Notes: generated by a model not told the origin, from the letters alone. Positions 1 to 6,726 are shown, counted from the first letter of the stretch. The stretch is 13,915 nucleotides of DNA from JBBQTU01 sp038213005 (GCA_038213005.1 JBBQTU010000105.1:1-13915); one strand, 5' to 3'. A program made the numbers and translations.

Positions 1-1518
1 CTGTGCCAGGACATGATGGAACTGTGCCCCAAGGCTGTTCTGCTCAACTATTCCAATCCGATGAGCATGAACATGCAGACCGTTTTCCGCACCTCGAGCA
101 TCCAGGCGGTGGGCCTCTGCCACAGCGTGCAGGGGACGCACCAGCAGCTCATGGGCTACATCAAGGAGAGGCCGGAGGACACCAACTTTATCTGCGCTGG
201 CATCAACCACATGGCGTTCTACACGCGCCTGGAGAAGGATGGACAGGATCTCTATCCGCGGCTGTTCAAGGCCATGGACGACCCCGAGGTCTATAACTCC
301 AACAAGGTGCGTTTTGAGCTGATGAAGCGGCTGGGCTATTTCGTCACCGAGTCCAGCGAGCACAACGCCGAGTATTGCCCCTTCTACATTCCCCACGGCA
401 AGGAGATCATCGCGAAGTATGGCGTGCCGATCGACGAGTATTTGCGCCGTTGCGACTCGATTGTCGACGAGTTCGACCGGCTCAAGACGCTTGCCCGCAG
501 CAAGACGCAGGACAAGCCGATGCAGATCCATCGCAGCCAGGAGTACGGATCGAACATCATCCATTCGATCGCGACCGGCCAGCCGCGGGTGATCTACGGC
601 AACATGCCCAACCGCAACTGCATCTCGAATCTCCCGGCCACGGCCATCGCTGAAGCGCCCACGCTGGTGGACCGCAACGGTCTGCAGTTTGCCCAGGTTG
701 GCGAACTGCCGCCGCAGTGTGTGGCGTTCATGATGCCGCACGTCGCCCAGCACGAGTTGTTCATCCGCGCCGCGATCGAAGGCCGGCGCGACCATGTTTA
801 CCAGGCTGCGATGTTCGATCCGCTCACGGCCGCGACCATGCCGGTGGACAAGATCGTTGAGATGTGTGACGAGCTGATCGCCGGCCATGGCATGGAGAAG
901 GACGGCGGCGTGCTGCCTAATCTCGACACGACCCGCACGCAGGTGCGCGGCAGCGGCAAGAAGTTCGGCTCGGTCGATCCGAAGGATCTCCGCGCCAGTT
1001 GGGACAAGGCGCAGTCGGCCGGGCAGGAGGATGCCATCCGCGAGTGGCAGGTCATCGGACCGCTGCCGGGCAAGAAGGCCGGGGCGATCTCGCTGAATGA
1101 GCAGACAGCTGTGGATAAGGCCTTCGCCCGCAGCAAGGACGGCGGCGTTGATCTCAAGGCCACTTACTCCGTCGGCAAGCAGACGCTGAAGTGGAAGAAG
1201 ATCGCCGCGGACAAGCGGGGCTTCGTCAGCTTCGACTCCGCTCTGGGCAGTTGTGAGTGGTGCATCGGTTACGCCTATGCGGAGATCCAGGAGATCCACG
1301 GCCGCGAGACGGTCCTGTCCTGCGGCAGCGATGATGGGATCCAGATATTCCTCAATGGCAAAGAGGTCCACAAGAACGAGATCCCCCGCGGACACGCGTC
1401 GAACGCTGACTCGGCGACTATCTACCTGAAGCCCGGGATCAACCGGATCCTGGTTAAGGTTGATAACTACGTCGCGGGTTGGGGCTTTAGCGTCTCGATT
1501 CCGAAGGCGGCGTTCTAG
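1..1518 (+). CDS. GH4 family glycosidase (alpha-galactosidase/6-phospho-glucosidase type), 5'-truncated, with C-terminal beta-sandwich module
   Basis: The frame is open from base 1, so the start and the NAD-binding Rossmann part lie outside the window; 505 residues are visible. GH4 enzymes hydrolyse glycosides by an NAD- and Mn-dependent oxidation/elimination route, probably in the cytoplasm. GH4 landmarks are LLNYSNPMSMN (residues 15-25), GLCHS with the expected metal-ligand Cys at 40, GINHMAF with the metal-ligand His at 70, and ESSEHNAEYCPFY (about 117-129). The catalytic part appears to end near residue 310 (FDPLTAATMP, then DELIAGHG). About 160 more residues follow, starting at EWQVIGPLP (about 348) and including GSDDGIQIFLNGKEVH (about 441-456) and a strand-rich end. 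This resembles the beta-sandwich carbohydrate-binding-like modules added to many planctomycete enzymes and is not part of ordinary GH4 proteins. Substrate cannot be told. GH4 assignment is firm; the module's role is inferred. Confidence 0.88.
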   Translation: MCQDMMELCPKAVLLNYSNPMSMNMQTVFRTSSIQAVGLCHSVQGTHQQLMGYIKERPEDTNFICAGINHMAFYTRLEKDGQDLYPRLFKAMDDPEVYNSNKVRFELMKRLGYFVTESSEHNAEYCPFYIPHGKEIIAKYGVPIDEYLRRCDSIVDEFDRLKTLARSKTQDKPMQIHRSQEYGSNIIHSIATGQPRVIYGNMPNRNCISNLPATAIAEAPTLVDRNGLQFAQVGELPPQCVAFMMPHVAQHELFIRAAIEGRRDHVYQAAMFDPLTAATMPVDKIVEMCDELIAGHGMEKDGGVLPNLDTTRTQVRGSGKKFGSVDPKDLRASWDKAQSAGQEDAIREWQVIGPLPGKKAGAISLNEQTAVDKAFARSKDGGVDLKATYSVGKQTLKWKKIAADKRGFVSFDSALGSCEWCIGYAYAEIQEIHGRETVLSCGSDDGIQIFLNGKEVHKNEIPRGHASNADSATIYLKPGINRILVKVDNYVAGWGFSVSIPKAAF

Positions 1519-1544
1519 GCAACTGGTTCTGCCACTGCAGCCTT

Positions 1545-1584
1545 CCGCGGCACAGGTACACGATGAGTGATCCCTGTGCCGCGG
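1545..1584 (+). terminator. Strong hairpin downstream of the GH4 gene
   Basis: Perfect 12-bp inverted repeat, CCGCGGCACAGG at 1545-1556 and CCTGTGCCGCGG at 1573-1584, with a 16-nt loop, starting 26 nt after the GH4 stop. It is followed only by CCGTTTGGGGG, so there is no true U-tract. It may be a transcription end or a 3' stability hairpin separating GH4 from the next gene. Confidence 0.45.
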
Positions 1585-1680
1585 CCGTTTGGGGGACGCC
1601 CGGCCCACCGACGGCGCTACAGAGGACTCGCCTTTCCCTATAATTTTCTGCTATATGGTGCCAGCGGTGTGCGGGTGCGC

Positions 1681-1709
1681 TGGACTCATCGAGTTCTGCG
1701 ATGTATAAG
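1681..1709 (+). promoter_or_regulatory. Possible sigma70-type promoter for the URO-D gene
   Basis: TGGACT (1681-1686, 4 of 6 to TTGACA), a 17-nt spacer and TATAAG (1704-1709), 50 nt before the ATG at 1759. A perfect TATAAT also occurs at 1639-1644 but lacks a recognisable -35. Planctomycete promoters are poorly defined, so this is a pattern match only. Confidence 0.3.
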
Positions 1710-1758
1710 TTTTGCCTACGTGCCGGGACGTTTCGCCGACCCAAGAGGACCACGGATC

Positions 1759-2913
1759 ATGACACATCGCCAGCGTGTACAAGCTATTCTGCACTATGAG
1801 AAGTATGATCGCCTGCCCATTGTGCATTTCGGTTATTGGACCGAGACGCTGGAGAAATGGGCGGCCGAGAGGCACATCACCGCCGACGAGGCCAAATCCT
1901 GGGGCGACGGGAATCCCACGGACCGCGTGATCTCGAAGAAACTCGGGTTTGACGGCAACTGGTCCAACTGCTTCGGGCCGAATCATCATCTCGTTCCCGG
2001 CTTTGAGCGTAAGGTGATCCGCGAACTGCCCGACGGCTCGCGACACGTGATGAACAGCGAGGGCGTCGTCGAACTGGAGGTCACCGGGGCGGTGTCGATC
2101 CGGGCTGAGATCGAGCACACGCTGAAAGACCGGGCGAGTTGGGAGGAGCATTATAAGCCTCGGCTCACCTGGGATCCCAAACGCGTGACCGAGGGCTGGG
2201 TCGTCTGCGGCGACACGTGGAAGAAGTGGGGCGAAGGCGGCCTGGAGTATCTGCGCGCGGGCCAGTGGGACGTTTCCCAAGGGCTGTTCTGCGGGTCGAT
2301 GTATGGCAACTTCCGTAACATCATTGGGGTCGAGGGTTCAAGCTACCTGTATATGGACGACGAGGCTCTCTACGACGAGATCCTGGACACGTACTGCGAC
2401 ACGATCTACCGCAACGTCGAGTATGTGCTCAAGGCCGGTGCGAAGTTCGACTTCGCTCACTTCTGGGAAGACATCTGTTTCAAGAACGGTCCTCTGGTCG
2501 CACCATCGGTCTTCGCTGAGAAGATCGGACCCCACTACAAGAAGGTCACCGATCTGCTCATGCGGTATGGCATCGACATCGTCTCGCTCGACTGCGACGG
2601 CTGCATCGATGCCCTGATTCCCACGTGGCTGGAGAATGGGGTCAATACCATGTTCCCCATCGAGGTCGGGACATGGAACGCCAGCATCGCCCCGTGGCGC
2701 GAGAAATACGGCAAGCAGATCCGCGGCGTCGGCGGCATGAATAAGGTCGTCTTCGCTCATGATCGCGAGGCGATCGACGCCGAAGTGGAGCGCCTGCGGC
2801 CGCTGGTGGATCTGGGCGGCTATATTCCCTGCCCCGACCACCGCATCGCTCCGGATGGCAAGTGGGACATGGTGCGATACTACTGTGACCGGATGCACCA
2901 GGTTTTCGGCTGA
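1759..2913 (+). CDS. Uroporphyrinogen decarboxylase-fold (URO-D) family protein
   Basis: 384 residues. The ATG at 1759 is chosen because AGAGGA at 1744-1749 gives a well-spaced Shine-Dalgarno and the protein then opens MTHRQRVQAIL, the usual start of this family. The frame stays open 64 codons further upstream, but that sequence looks non-coding. Family marks are FWEDICFKNGPL mid-protein, LDCDGCIDALIP (residues 277-288) and GGYIPCPDHRIAPD (353-366), the last a very typical C-terminal URO-D signature. The fold is a TIM barrel shared by true HemE and by corrinoid/CoM methyltransferases. This divergent subgroup is common in planctomycetes and related bacteria and generally has no proven substrate, so a HemE role should not be assumed. 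It follows GH4 on the same strand but is separated by a hairpin and has its own possible promoter. Family is confident; reaction unknown. Confidence 0.87.
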   Translation: MTHRQRVQAILHYEKYDRLPIVHFGYWTETLEKWAAERHITADEAKSWGDGNPTDRVISKKLGFDGNWSNCFGPNHHLVPGFERKVIRELPDGSRHVMNSEGVVELEVTGAVSIRAEIEHTLKDRASWEEHYKPRLTWDPKRVTEGWVVCGDTWKKWGEGGLEYLRAGQWDVSQGLFCGSMYGNFRNIIGVEGSSYLYMDDEALYDEILDTYCDTIYRNVEYVLKAGAKFDFAHFWEDICFKNGPLVAPSVFAEKIGPHYKKVTDLLMRYGIDIVSLDCDGCIDALIPTWLENGVNTMFPIEVGTWNASIAPWREKYGKQIRGVGGMNKVVFAHDREAIDAEVERLRPLVDLGGYIPCPDHRIAPDGKWDMVRYYCDRMHQVFG

Positions 2914-2933
2914 TGGCGACCGTCGTCGGCGGC

Positions 2934-2969
2934 AGCCATGGTTCGGAAGAGCCGCGGCTGGCCGTGGCT
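2934..2969. terminator. Weak hairpin between convergent genes
   Basis: AGCCATGG (2934-2941) can pair with CCGTGGCT (2962-2969), one G-U pair, around an inner palindrome AGCCGCGGCT (2950-2959). It lies in the 73-bp gap between the converging URO-D and membrane-protein genes, where a bidirectional terminator would be expected. There is no T-run on either side, so support is mainly positional. Confidence 0.25.
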
Positions 2970-2986
2970 CGAGGGAGCGTCATCGG

Positions 2987-3364
2987 CTATGGCTCGGAGG
3001 AGTCGGGTTTTTGTGGGCCGGGCTCTTCCAGGTCTTCTGGCGGGGGCGCGACCATGCGCCGGCCGGACTCTTCCCAGATGTCGATGTAGGGCGTGGGCGT
3101 GCGGGTGCTGTCGGGTCGGAAGAGCCATGCAGAGAAGCGGAAACTGGCGAGCAGGCCGATCAGCAGCAGTGCCAGCAGCAGGATCAGGACCAGCATGCCA
3201 TAGAGCATCGCGCGCTGGCGGTCGGCGGGGGTGGCATCCTTCACGGCCCGCAGCATGGGCATCACCCAGTAGTTGGCGATCAAACCTACCAGCGCCAGGA
3301 AGCAGACGAGAAATATCACCGGAGCCCAGGTGATGGTCCGCCGCGGCGTTTTCTGATCCGGCAT
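2987..3364 (-). CDS. Small two-helix membrane protein, unknown function
   Basis: 125 residues from the ATG at 3364 (MPDQKTPRRT). An in-frame ATG two codons upstream (3370) is possible, but AGGTGA ends only 3 nt from that one and 9 nt from 3364, so 3364 is preferred. Two clear hydrophobic segments are visible, about residues 14-35 (VIFLVCFLALVGLIANYWV) and 53-75 (YGMLVLILLLALLLIGLL), joined by a charged loop (AVKDATPADRQR). The C-terminal tail is proline- and glutamate-rich and soluble (PPPEDLEEPGPQKP). I do not recognise a family. It begins 46 nt after the dnaJ-like stop on the same strand with no terminator between, so the two are probably co-transcribed. A link to membrane-associated chaperone work would be guesswork. 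The composition and clean hydrophobic pattern argue that it is a real gene. Confidence 0.7.
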   Translation of the reverse strand: MPDQKTPRRTITWAPVIFLVCFLALVGLIANYWVMPMLRAVKDATPADRQRAMLYGMLVLILLLALLLIGLLASFRFSAWLFRPDSTRTPTPYIDIWEESGRRMVAPPPEDLEEPGPQKPDSSEP

Positions 3365-3418
3365 GGTCATCGGTCACCTACCAGGGATGGTTATCGGTCA
3401 CCTACCCACCTACCAGGG
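3363..3418. repeat. 24-bp tandem duplication carrying a ribosome binding site
   Basis: ATGGTCATCGGTCACCTACC (3363-3382) recurs with one mismatch at 3387-3406, and a partial third unit, ACCTACCAGGG (3408-3418), follows. The period is 24 bp. On the minus strand each unit carries GGTAGGTGACC, so the array holds two copies of the membrane gene's Shine-Dalgarno and runs into the dnaJ-like stop codon. Confidence 0.8.
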
Positions 3419-4378
3419 CACGCTTGCCCGGACATTCAGCGGGTGCTTGGCGGCCAGTTTCTCCACGAGTTTGCGATCATCTTCGTCGATATCCTTGGGG
3501 ACCACGACCTTGATGACCACGTACTGGTCGCCGTGCTCTTCCCCGTGCTCGATTCCGCGTTCTTTGATGCGCAGCTTCGATCCGCTGCTGGTGCCGGCCG
3601 GCACCGTCACGGTCACTTTGCCTTCAAGCGTTGGCACGTCCAGTTTCACGCCCAGCATCGCTTCGTACATATTGATGGGCACGTCCACCAGGATATTCAG
3701 CCCATCGCGGCGGAAGTAGGCGTGTTCCTTCACGCGCGTGATGACATAGAGATCGCCTGGGGTGCCGCCGGGTCCGCCCTGGCCTTTGCCTCGGACGCGA
3801 ACGCGGCTGCCGTCTTTCACTCCGGCGGGGATCTTCATCTCGATGGTCTCAAGCTGTCCGCCGCGGTTGATCTGCAGGGGCAAGGTGTAGCCGCGGGCGG
3901 CTTGCTCAAAACTGAGGGTGACGGTGTGCTCAACGTCCGCGCCGCGCTGGGGCTCGGGGGCCGGGCGGCCACGCCCGGTGCGGCCGCCGCGTCGGGTGCC
4001 GAACATCTGCTCGAAGATATCGTTGACGTTTCCGCCGCCGAGATCGCCGAAATCGACGTCTTCGGTGGTGGGTCGAGTTCGGCGCCCGCCGGCCGGCTGA
4101 CGGGCGCCGCGGAAGCCTTCTGCGCCTGGCGGTGGATATCCGCCGGCGGATCCGGCGAAGGCATCGTGTCCGAACTGGTCATACTGCTTCCGCCGCTGGG
4201 CATCGGACAGGGCGTCGTACGCTTCCTGGACTTCCTTGAACTTCTCGGTGGCGACGGGGTTGTCCCGGTTCATATCCGGGTGATACTGCCGAACCAGCTT
4301 GCGGTGCGCCCGGCGCAGCTCGTCCGGATTGGCACTGCGGGGCACGCCCAACACTTCGTAGTAGTCGCGTTTGTTCAT
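3410..4378 (-). CDS. DnaJ/CbpA-type co-chaperone (Hsp40 without zinc finger)
   Basis: 322 residues starting MNKRDYYEVLGVPRSANPDE. The N-terminal J domain spans about residues 4-70 with the HPD triad at 33-35, which stimulates DnaK ATPase. A Gly/Phe/Arg-rich linker follows (about 73-145), including DVNDIFEQMF-like sequence, here NVNDIFEQMFGTRRGG. The rest is the two-part DnaJ C-terminal substrate-binding region (for example IPAGVKDGSRVRVRGKGQGG and VPAGTSSGSKLRIKERG). The four CxxCxGxG zinc-finger repeats of true DnaJ are absent, which places it with CbpA/type II Hsp40s. It is cytosolic and presumably works with a DnaK not in this window. It is first of a probable two-gene unit with the membrane protein. 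The Shine-Dalgarno before its ATG is weak (GGCTCC). A TAGAAT -10-like box lies at 4436-4441 (minus) without a good -35. Confidence 0.93.
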   Translation of the reverse strand: MNKRDYYEVLGVPRSANPDELRRAHRKLVRQYHPDMNRDNPVATEKFKEVQEAYDALSDAQRRKQYDQFGHDAFAGSAGGYPPPGAEGFRGARQPAGGRRTRPTTEDVDFGDLGGGNVNDIFEQMFGTRRGGRTGRGRPAPEPQRGADVEHTVTLSFEQAARGYTLPLQINRGGQLETIEMKIPAGVKDGSRVRVRGKGQGGPGGTPGDLYVITRVKEHAYFRRDGLNILVDVPINMYEAMLGVKLDVPTLEGKVTVTVPAGTSSGSKLRIKERGIEHGEEHGDQYVVIKVVVPKDIDEDDRKLVEKLAAKHPLNVRASVPW

Positions 4379-4834
4379 AGTGGAGCCATACCGGCGTTAT
4401 GCGGCCGCTCTGGTCGCGCGCGCCCTGAGGCGTACATTCTATCATCGGCAGCAATCCGTGAAAGCGGGAAGGACGGGACGAAACGAGATGGCGGGGGGCG
4501 GGAGCGACAGGAAGCGGGAAAGCGGAGACACGGGGATACGGCGACGCGAGGAGCACCTGCCGGCGCGGTAGAGCAGGAGATGCGACGCGACGAAGCGCCG
4601 GAGGGGCAGATGCGTGGGTTTTCGGCGGAGGGGGTGGGGGCTTGTGGGATAAGGACTTGCGCGCTGCGGAGGGGGTCAGGTGCGCAGGTTTCGGGGCGGC
4701 GGGAAGAGCGTAAAACGCAGAGCATAGAGCGCAAGGGGTTGCCTGGTCGATGGTGAGGTGGCGTTTCCGTGCCAATGCGGGGCCGGCGACGCGTAGGGGA
4801 GTGGGCGGGAGGGCGAGAGGGTGTGGCAACTCAA

Positions 4835-4860
4835 GGTGGGTCGGAGCATACCGACCACCC
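4835..4860. repeat. Palindromic dispersed repeat, copy 1
   Basis: GGTGGGTCGG, AGCATA, CCGACCACC form an inverted repeat with one bulged base. The sequence CTCAAGGTGGGTCG, any base, AGCATACCGACC is shared with the copy at 5750-5775 in the same orientation. It has the look of a REP-like element. Confidence 0.75.
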
Positions 4861-4925
4861 TACCGGTCGAGGGGTGGGAATTCGTGGTACGGCGGGTGTC
4901 CGGCGTAATTGGAGAGAAAATCGCT

Positions 4926-4949
4926 GCCACAGAACGCGCAGAAGACACA
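4926..4949 (+). repeat. 24-nt dispersed repeat, copy 1
   Basis: This stretch, starting GCCACAGAACGCGCAG, matches the reverse complement of 13826-13849 at 20 of 24 positions. It consists of CACA/AGCGCA-type purine-rich steps. Both copies lie in intergenic sequence. Confidence 0.5.
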
Positions 4950-5067
4950 AGTGTAGAGAGTTCAGATCAGAGGGCATTTTCTGGTGTCCCTGTCCCGTTT
5001 TCTTATTTGGAACCGGAATGATTCGATCGATAGAAGCAGCGGGTATGGCTTCTCGCGGGATGCGACA

Positions 5068-5544
5068 ATGACGTACAAATTTAAACATGAAGGGCACAAC
5101 GTCCTGAGTTACCCCGGCCGAACTCCGATGCAGTACATCGGCCGGCAGCCTTTTAGCGCCACCGGCGACTTAACGGATGGTTGCTACCGCATTGCCTGCT
5201 CAATCCCCGTGATGCAATGGGAATTACCCGATCAGAAGGAACCGGTTCCAGCCAACCCACAGCCTCACAATCAGCGGGTTTTTATCTGGCACGCCGGGGA
5301 TGACACGATTGAGATTCAGGATACTCCCACGGGCAGTCCCGATGGCATGGTGCAATGGAACCTCCATGTGCCCGCACGCAATGCAACACAGTTGTCGGCG
5401 ACCGAAGTGCGGTTTGATCTGGAAAATGAGCTGACACTGAATGTTTCCCTGCCACACCCCGAGAAGATCGAACTGCGCCAGACCGGCCGCACCTGGTGGC
5501 TTCGGGCGGAGTATCATGGAGTCCGGCTCGTGCATGTACTTTAA
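5068..5544 (+). CDS. Hypothetical protein of 158 residues
   Basis: Opens MTYKFKHEGHNVLSYPGRTP and ends VRLVHVL. I do not recognise a family. Amino acid composition is balanced, with alternating hydrophobic residues suggesting a beta-rich soluble fold (for example EVRFDLENELTLNVSLPHPEK and TWWLRAEYHGVRL). There is no signal peptide or membrane segment and there are few cysteines. The start is uncertain: the ATG at 5068 has only a weak GCGGGA upstream, whereas a GTG at 4984 would add 28 residues and has GAGGG 9 nt before it; those extra residues look less protein-like. The gene stands alone and is flanked by palindromic repeats of one family (4835-4860 upstream; 5702-5725 and 5750-5775 downstream). 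Its codons look less GC-rich than the neighbours by eye, so it may have been acquired. It could be an orphan gene or a cassette-like insert. Confidence 0.55.
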   Translation: MTYKFKHEGHNVLSYPGRTPMQYIGRQPFSATGDLTDGCYRIACSIPVMQWELPDQKEPVPANPQPHNQRVFIWHAGDDTIEIQDTPTGSPDGMVQWNLHVPARNATQLSATEVRFDLENELTLNVSLPHPEKIELRQTGRTWWLRAEYHGVRLVHVL

Positions 5545-5701
5545 GTGATGGGGAACCAGTCAAGGTAACCCAATTCCCCGCCTTATTGGCCGTGTGTTTG
5601 CTGGGCAGAACAAAAAAGATGACATGATTGAGCGCCGGTGAGAGTCGGTAAGGAGTAGCGAATGAAAGAGTCGTACGGTGAAGGCGTAGCCCGTTTGATA
5701 G

Positions 5702-5725
5702 GGTGGGTACATACTCGAACCCACC
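5702..5725. repeat. Palindromic dispersed repeat, divergent copy 2
   Basis: GGTGGGT (5702-5708) and ACCCACC (5719-5725) flank ACATACTCGA. The arms match those of the copies at 4835 and 5750, while the loop differs. It lies 24 bp before copy 3, making a paired arrangement. Confidence 0.6.
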
Positions 5726-5749
5726 TTTTGAATAGGTGACGCCGCTCAA

Positions 5750-5775
5750 GGTGGGTCGTAGCATACCGACCCACC
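5750..5775. repeat. Palindromic dispersed repeat, copy 3
   Basis: GGTGGGTCG (5750-5758) pairs perfectly with CGACCCACC (5767-5775) around an 8-nt loop TAGCATAC. It is nearly identical to the copy at 4835-4860, including the preceding CTCAA. Confidence 0.8.
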
Positions 5776-6295
5776 CTATCCATGAAAGGCTCTTCCCAGT
5801 CAAGATCAAAATTAGCGCAATCAAAATCAGCGCAACAAAAGAATCGGTCGCGCGGTAAGCTGCTCATGCCGCTGCGGAGGATAGGGCTCCGCAGGAGTGC
5901 GACCTGAGCGCCGCAGTGGCGGCCATACGGCAGCGACGGTGTCTGGCGCGTTGTCAGATACCGCCGGCTGTCTTCACATGCCGGTGGCCCACAATGCGGT
6001 AAACTCTCCGCGGCCAGCGGCCACGGGATCCTTGCAATCTGCTGCATCCCAATCGTAGCTTACCTCCCCCTGAATGCGCTTTCGCCCCGCAACCACTGTA
6101 TTGAAAAGCTTTTTGCCGTGCCGCTGGAGGCGGTTAGCATCGACATACAAACATGCCACTATACCGTACGTGCTACAGCGTTACCAAATGGCAATGACAA
6201 CAAGAAAATTACACCGTAAAGGCGGCATGCTGAAACTCAAAACAGTGGCTTCGCATCGTTGGTTACAGCGGCAAATGCATCGGGGGTGGGGTAAA
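5776..6295. other. Gene-poor stretch, probably decayed sequence
   Basis: There is no confident gene. It contains a perfect 8-bp hairpin, CTGCGGAG (5872-5879) with CTCCGCAG (5887-5894), and one doubtful minus-strand ORF (5974-6159). The base composition shifts towards AT around 6060-6300, unlike the GC-rich genes nearby, which fits remnant or foreign DNA. Confidence 0.5.
5974..6159 (-). CDS. Doubtful 61-residue ORF or gene fragment
   Basis: It reads from a GTG at 6159 (VACLYVDANRLQRHGKKL and so on) to a stop after ALWATGM. The amino acid mix (DANRLQRHGKK, GEVSYDWDAADCKDP) looks more protein-like than the shadow frames around it. There is no clear Shine-Dalgarno, and the frame is closed by TAA just upstream at 6181-6183. 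I recognise no family. It may be a remnant of a larger gene, since it sits beside a truncated transposase-like gene, or chance. Confidence 0.25.
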   Translation of the reverse strand: MACLYVDANRLQRHGKKLFNTVVAGRKRIQGEVSYDWDAADCKDPVAAGRGEFTALWATGM

Positions 6296-6454
6296 TTACG
6301 TCAGAACATTCCGAACCTTCTCCGCCGAGGCGTTGATGACATGCCCCTCGGGCACGCGGTTCACTGCCTCCACCACGCTCCGCATGGTCTTCTCAAAATC
6401 CGCCTGCGTCGCCGTCACATACGCCTTCACGTCCAACTTCGGTAGCCGTTCCAT
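6296..6454 (-). pseudogene. Truncated transposase-like N-terminus (52 residues)
   Basis: MERLPKLDVKAYVTATQADF then EKTMRSVVEAVNRVPEGHVI then NASAEKVRNVLT, ended by TAA at 6296-6298. The ATG at 6454 has a convincing Shine-Dalgarno (AAAGGAAAA) with suitable spacing, so the start is probably original; the frame extends 20 codons further up to a TTG. The pattern 'xAVNxxPxGHxIxxSxxxVR' matches my memory of the N-terminus of long planctomycete transposases of the ISKra4 type, which should continue for several hundred residues. Here everything after VRNVLT is missing and the downstream sequence is unrelated. Interpreted as the 5' end of a disrupted transposase gene. If the family memory is wrong, it would be a free-standing 52-residue protein. 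Confidence 0.45.
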
Positions 6455-6577
6455 CGACTTTTCCTTTCCGGCCCCTTCCTTGGAGCCTGACGCCCCAGAT
6501 TCTAACGCACCCAAGCTCTTTGCCCGAAAGAATTGTCACGCCTGCGCGGCGCGCGCGCAGTTGCCCGGGCGCGCGGC

Positions 6578-6606
6578 TTGACGTTGGCTGAGGAAACGAG
6601 CATATT
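6578..6606 (+). promoter_or_regulatory. Promoter for tRNA-Tyr
   Basis: TTGACG (6578-6583), 17-nt spacer, CATATT (6601-6606), placing transcription start near 6613, about 27 nt before the tRNA. A small hairpin GCGGAG/CTCCGC (6619-6624, 6629-6634) lies in the 5' leader. The -35 matches 5 of 6; the -10 only 4 of 6. Confidence 0.5.
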
Positions 6607-6639
6607 ACCCATCCCTTTGCGGAGAAGCCTCCGCGAGTT

Positions 6640-6722
6640 GGGCGTGTACCTAAGTGGCCAAAAGGGACGGGCTGTAAACCCGTTGGCTTACGCCTTCGTA
6701 GGTTCGAATCCTACCGCGCCCA
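6640..6722 (+). tRNA. tRNA-Tyr (anticodon GUA)
   Basis: An 83-nt class II tRNA. Acceptor GGGCGTG (6640-6646) pairs with CGCGCCC (6715-6721) including one G-U pair. The D arm is CCT/AGG with loop GG. Anticodon stem ACGGG/CCCGT has loop CTGTAAA with GTA at 6674-6676. A long variable arm GGC-TTAC-GCC is present, as expected for bacterial tRNA-Tyr. The T arm GTAGG/CCTAC has loop TTCGAAT, and A at 6722 is the discriminator. The 3' CCA is not encoded (CTA follows), so it must be added enzymatically. All tyrosine codons are read by this anticodon, so the gene is likely essential unless duplicated elsewhere. Confidence 0.96.
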
Positions 6723-6726
6723 CTAG

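Larger units (their letters stand above)
4379..5067. other. Gene-free stretch with repeats and purine-rich tract
   Basis: No convincing gene on either strand; the open frames look like shadows with biased composition. From about 4455 to 4690 the + strand is strikingly G/A-rich (runs such as GGCGGGGGGCGGGAGCG). Two repeat units that recur elsewhere in the window lie at 4835-4860 and 4926-4949. The 5' end presumably holds the promoter of the minus-strand dnaJ-like gene. Confidence 0.6.

Noticed and set aside
1567..1758. 64-codon upstream extension of the first URO-D protein
   Set aside because: It contains the candidate promoter sequences and has unlikely composition; the ATG at 1759 has a good Shine-Dalgarno and fits the family start.
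2759..4756. Long + strand open frame of 665 codons
   Set aside because: It runs antisense over the dnaJ-like and membrane-protein genes, has skewed Gly/Ala/His-rich composition and no family features. A GC-rich shadow frame.
4833..5776. CRISPR-like or integron attC interpretation of the GGTGGGTCG palindromes
   Set aside because: Only three copies with irregular spacing, no spacer array, no cas genes and no integrase. They fit REP-like repeats better.
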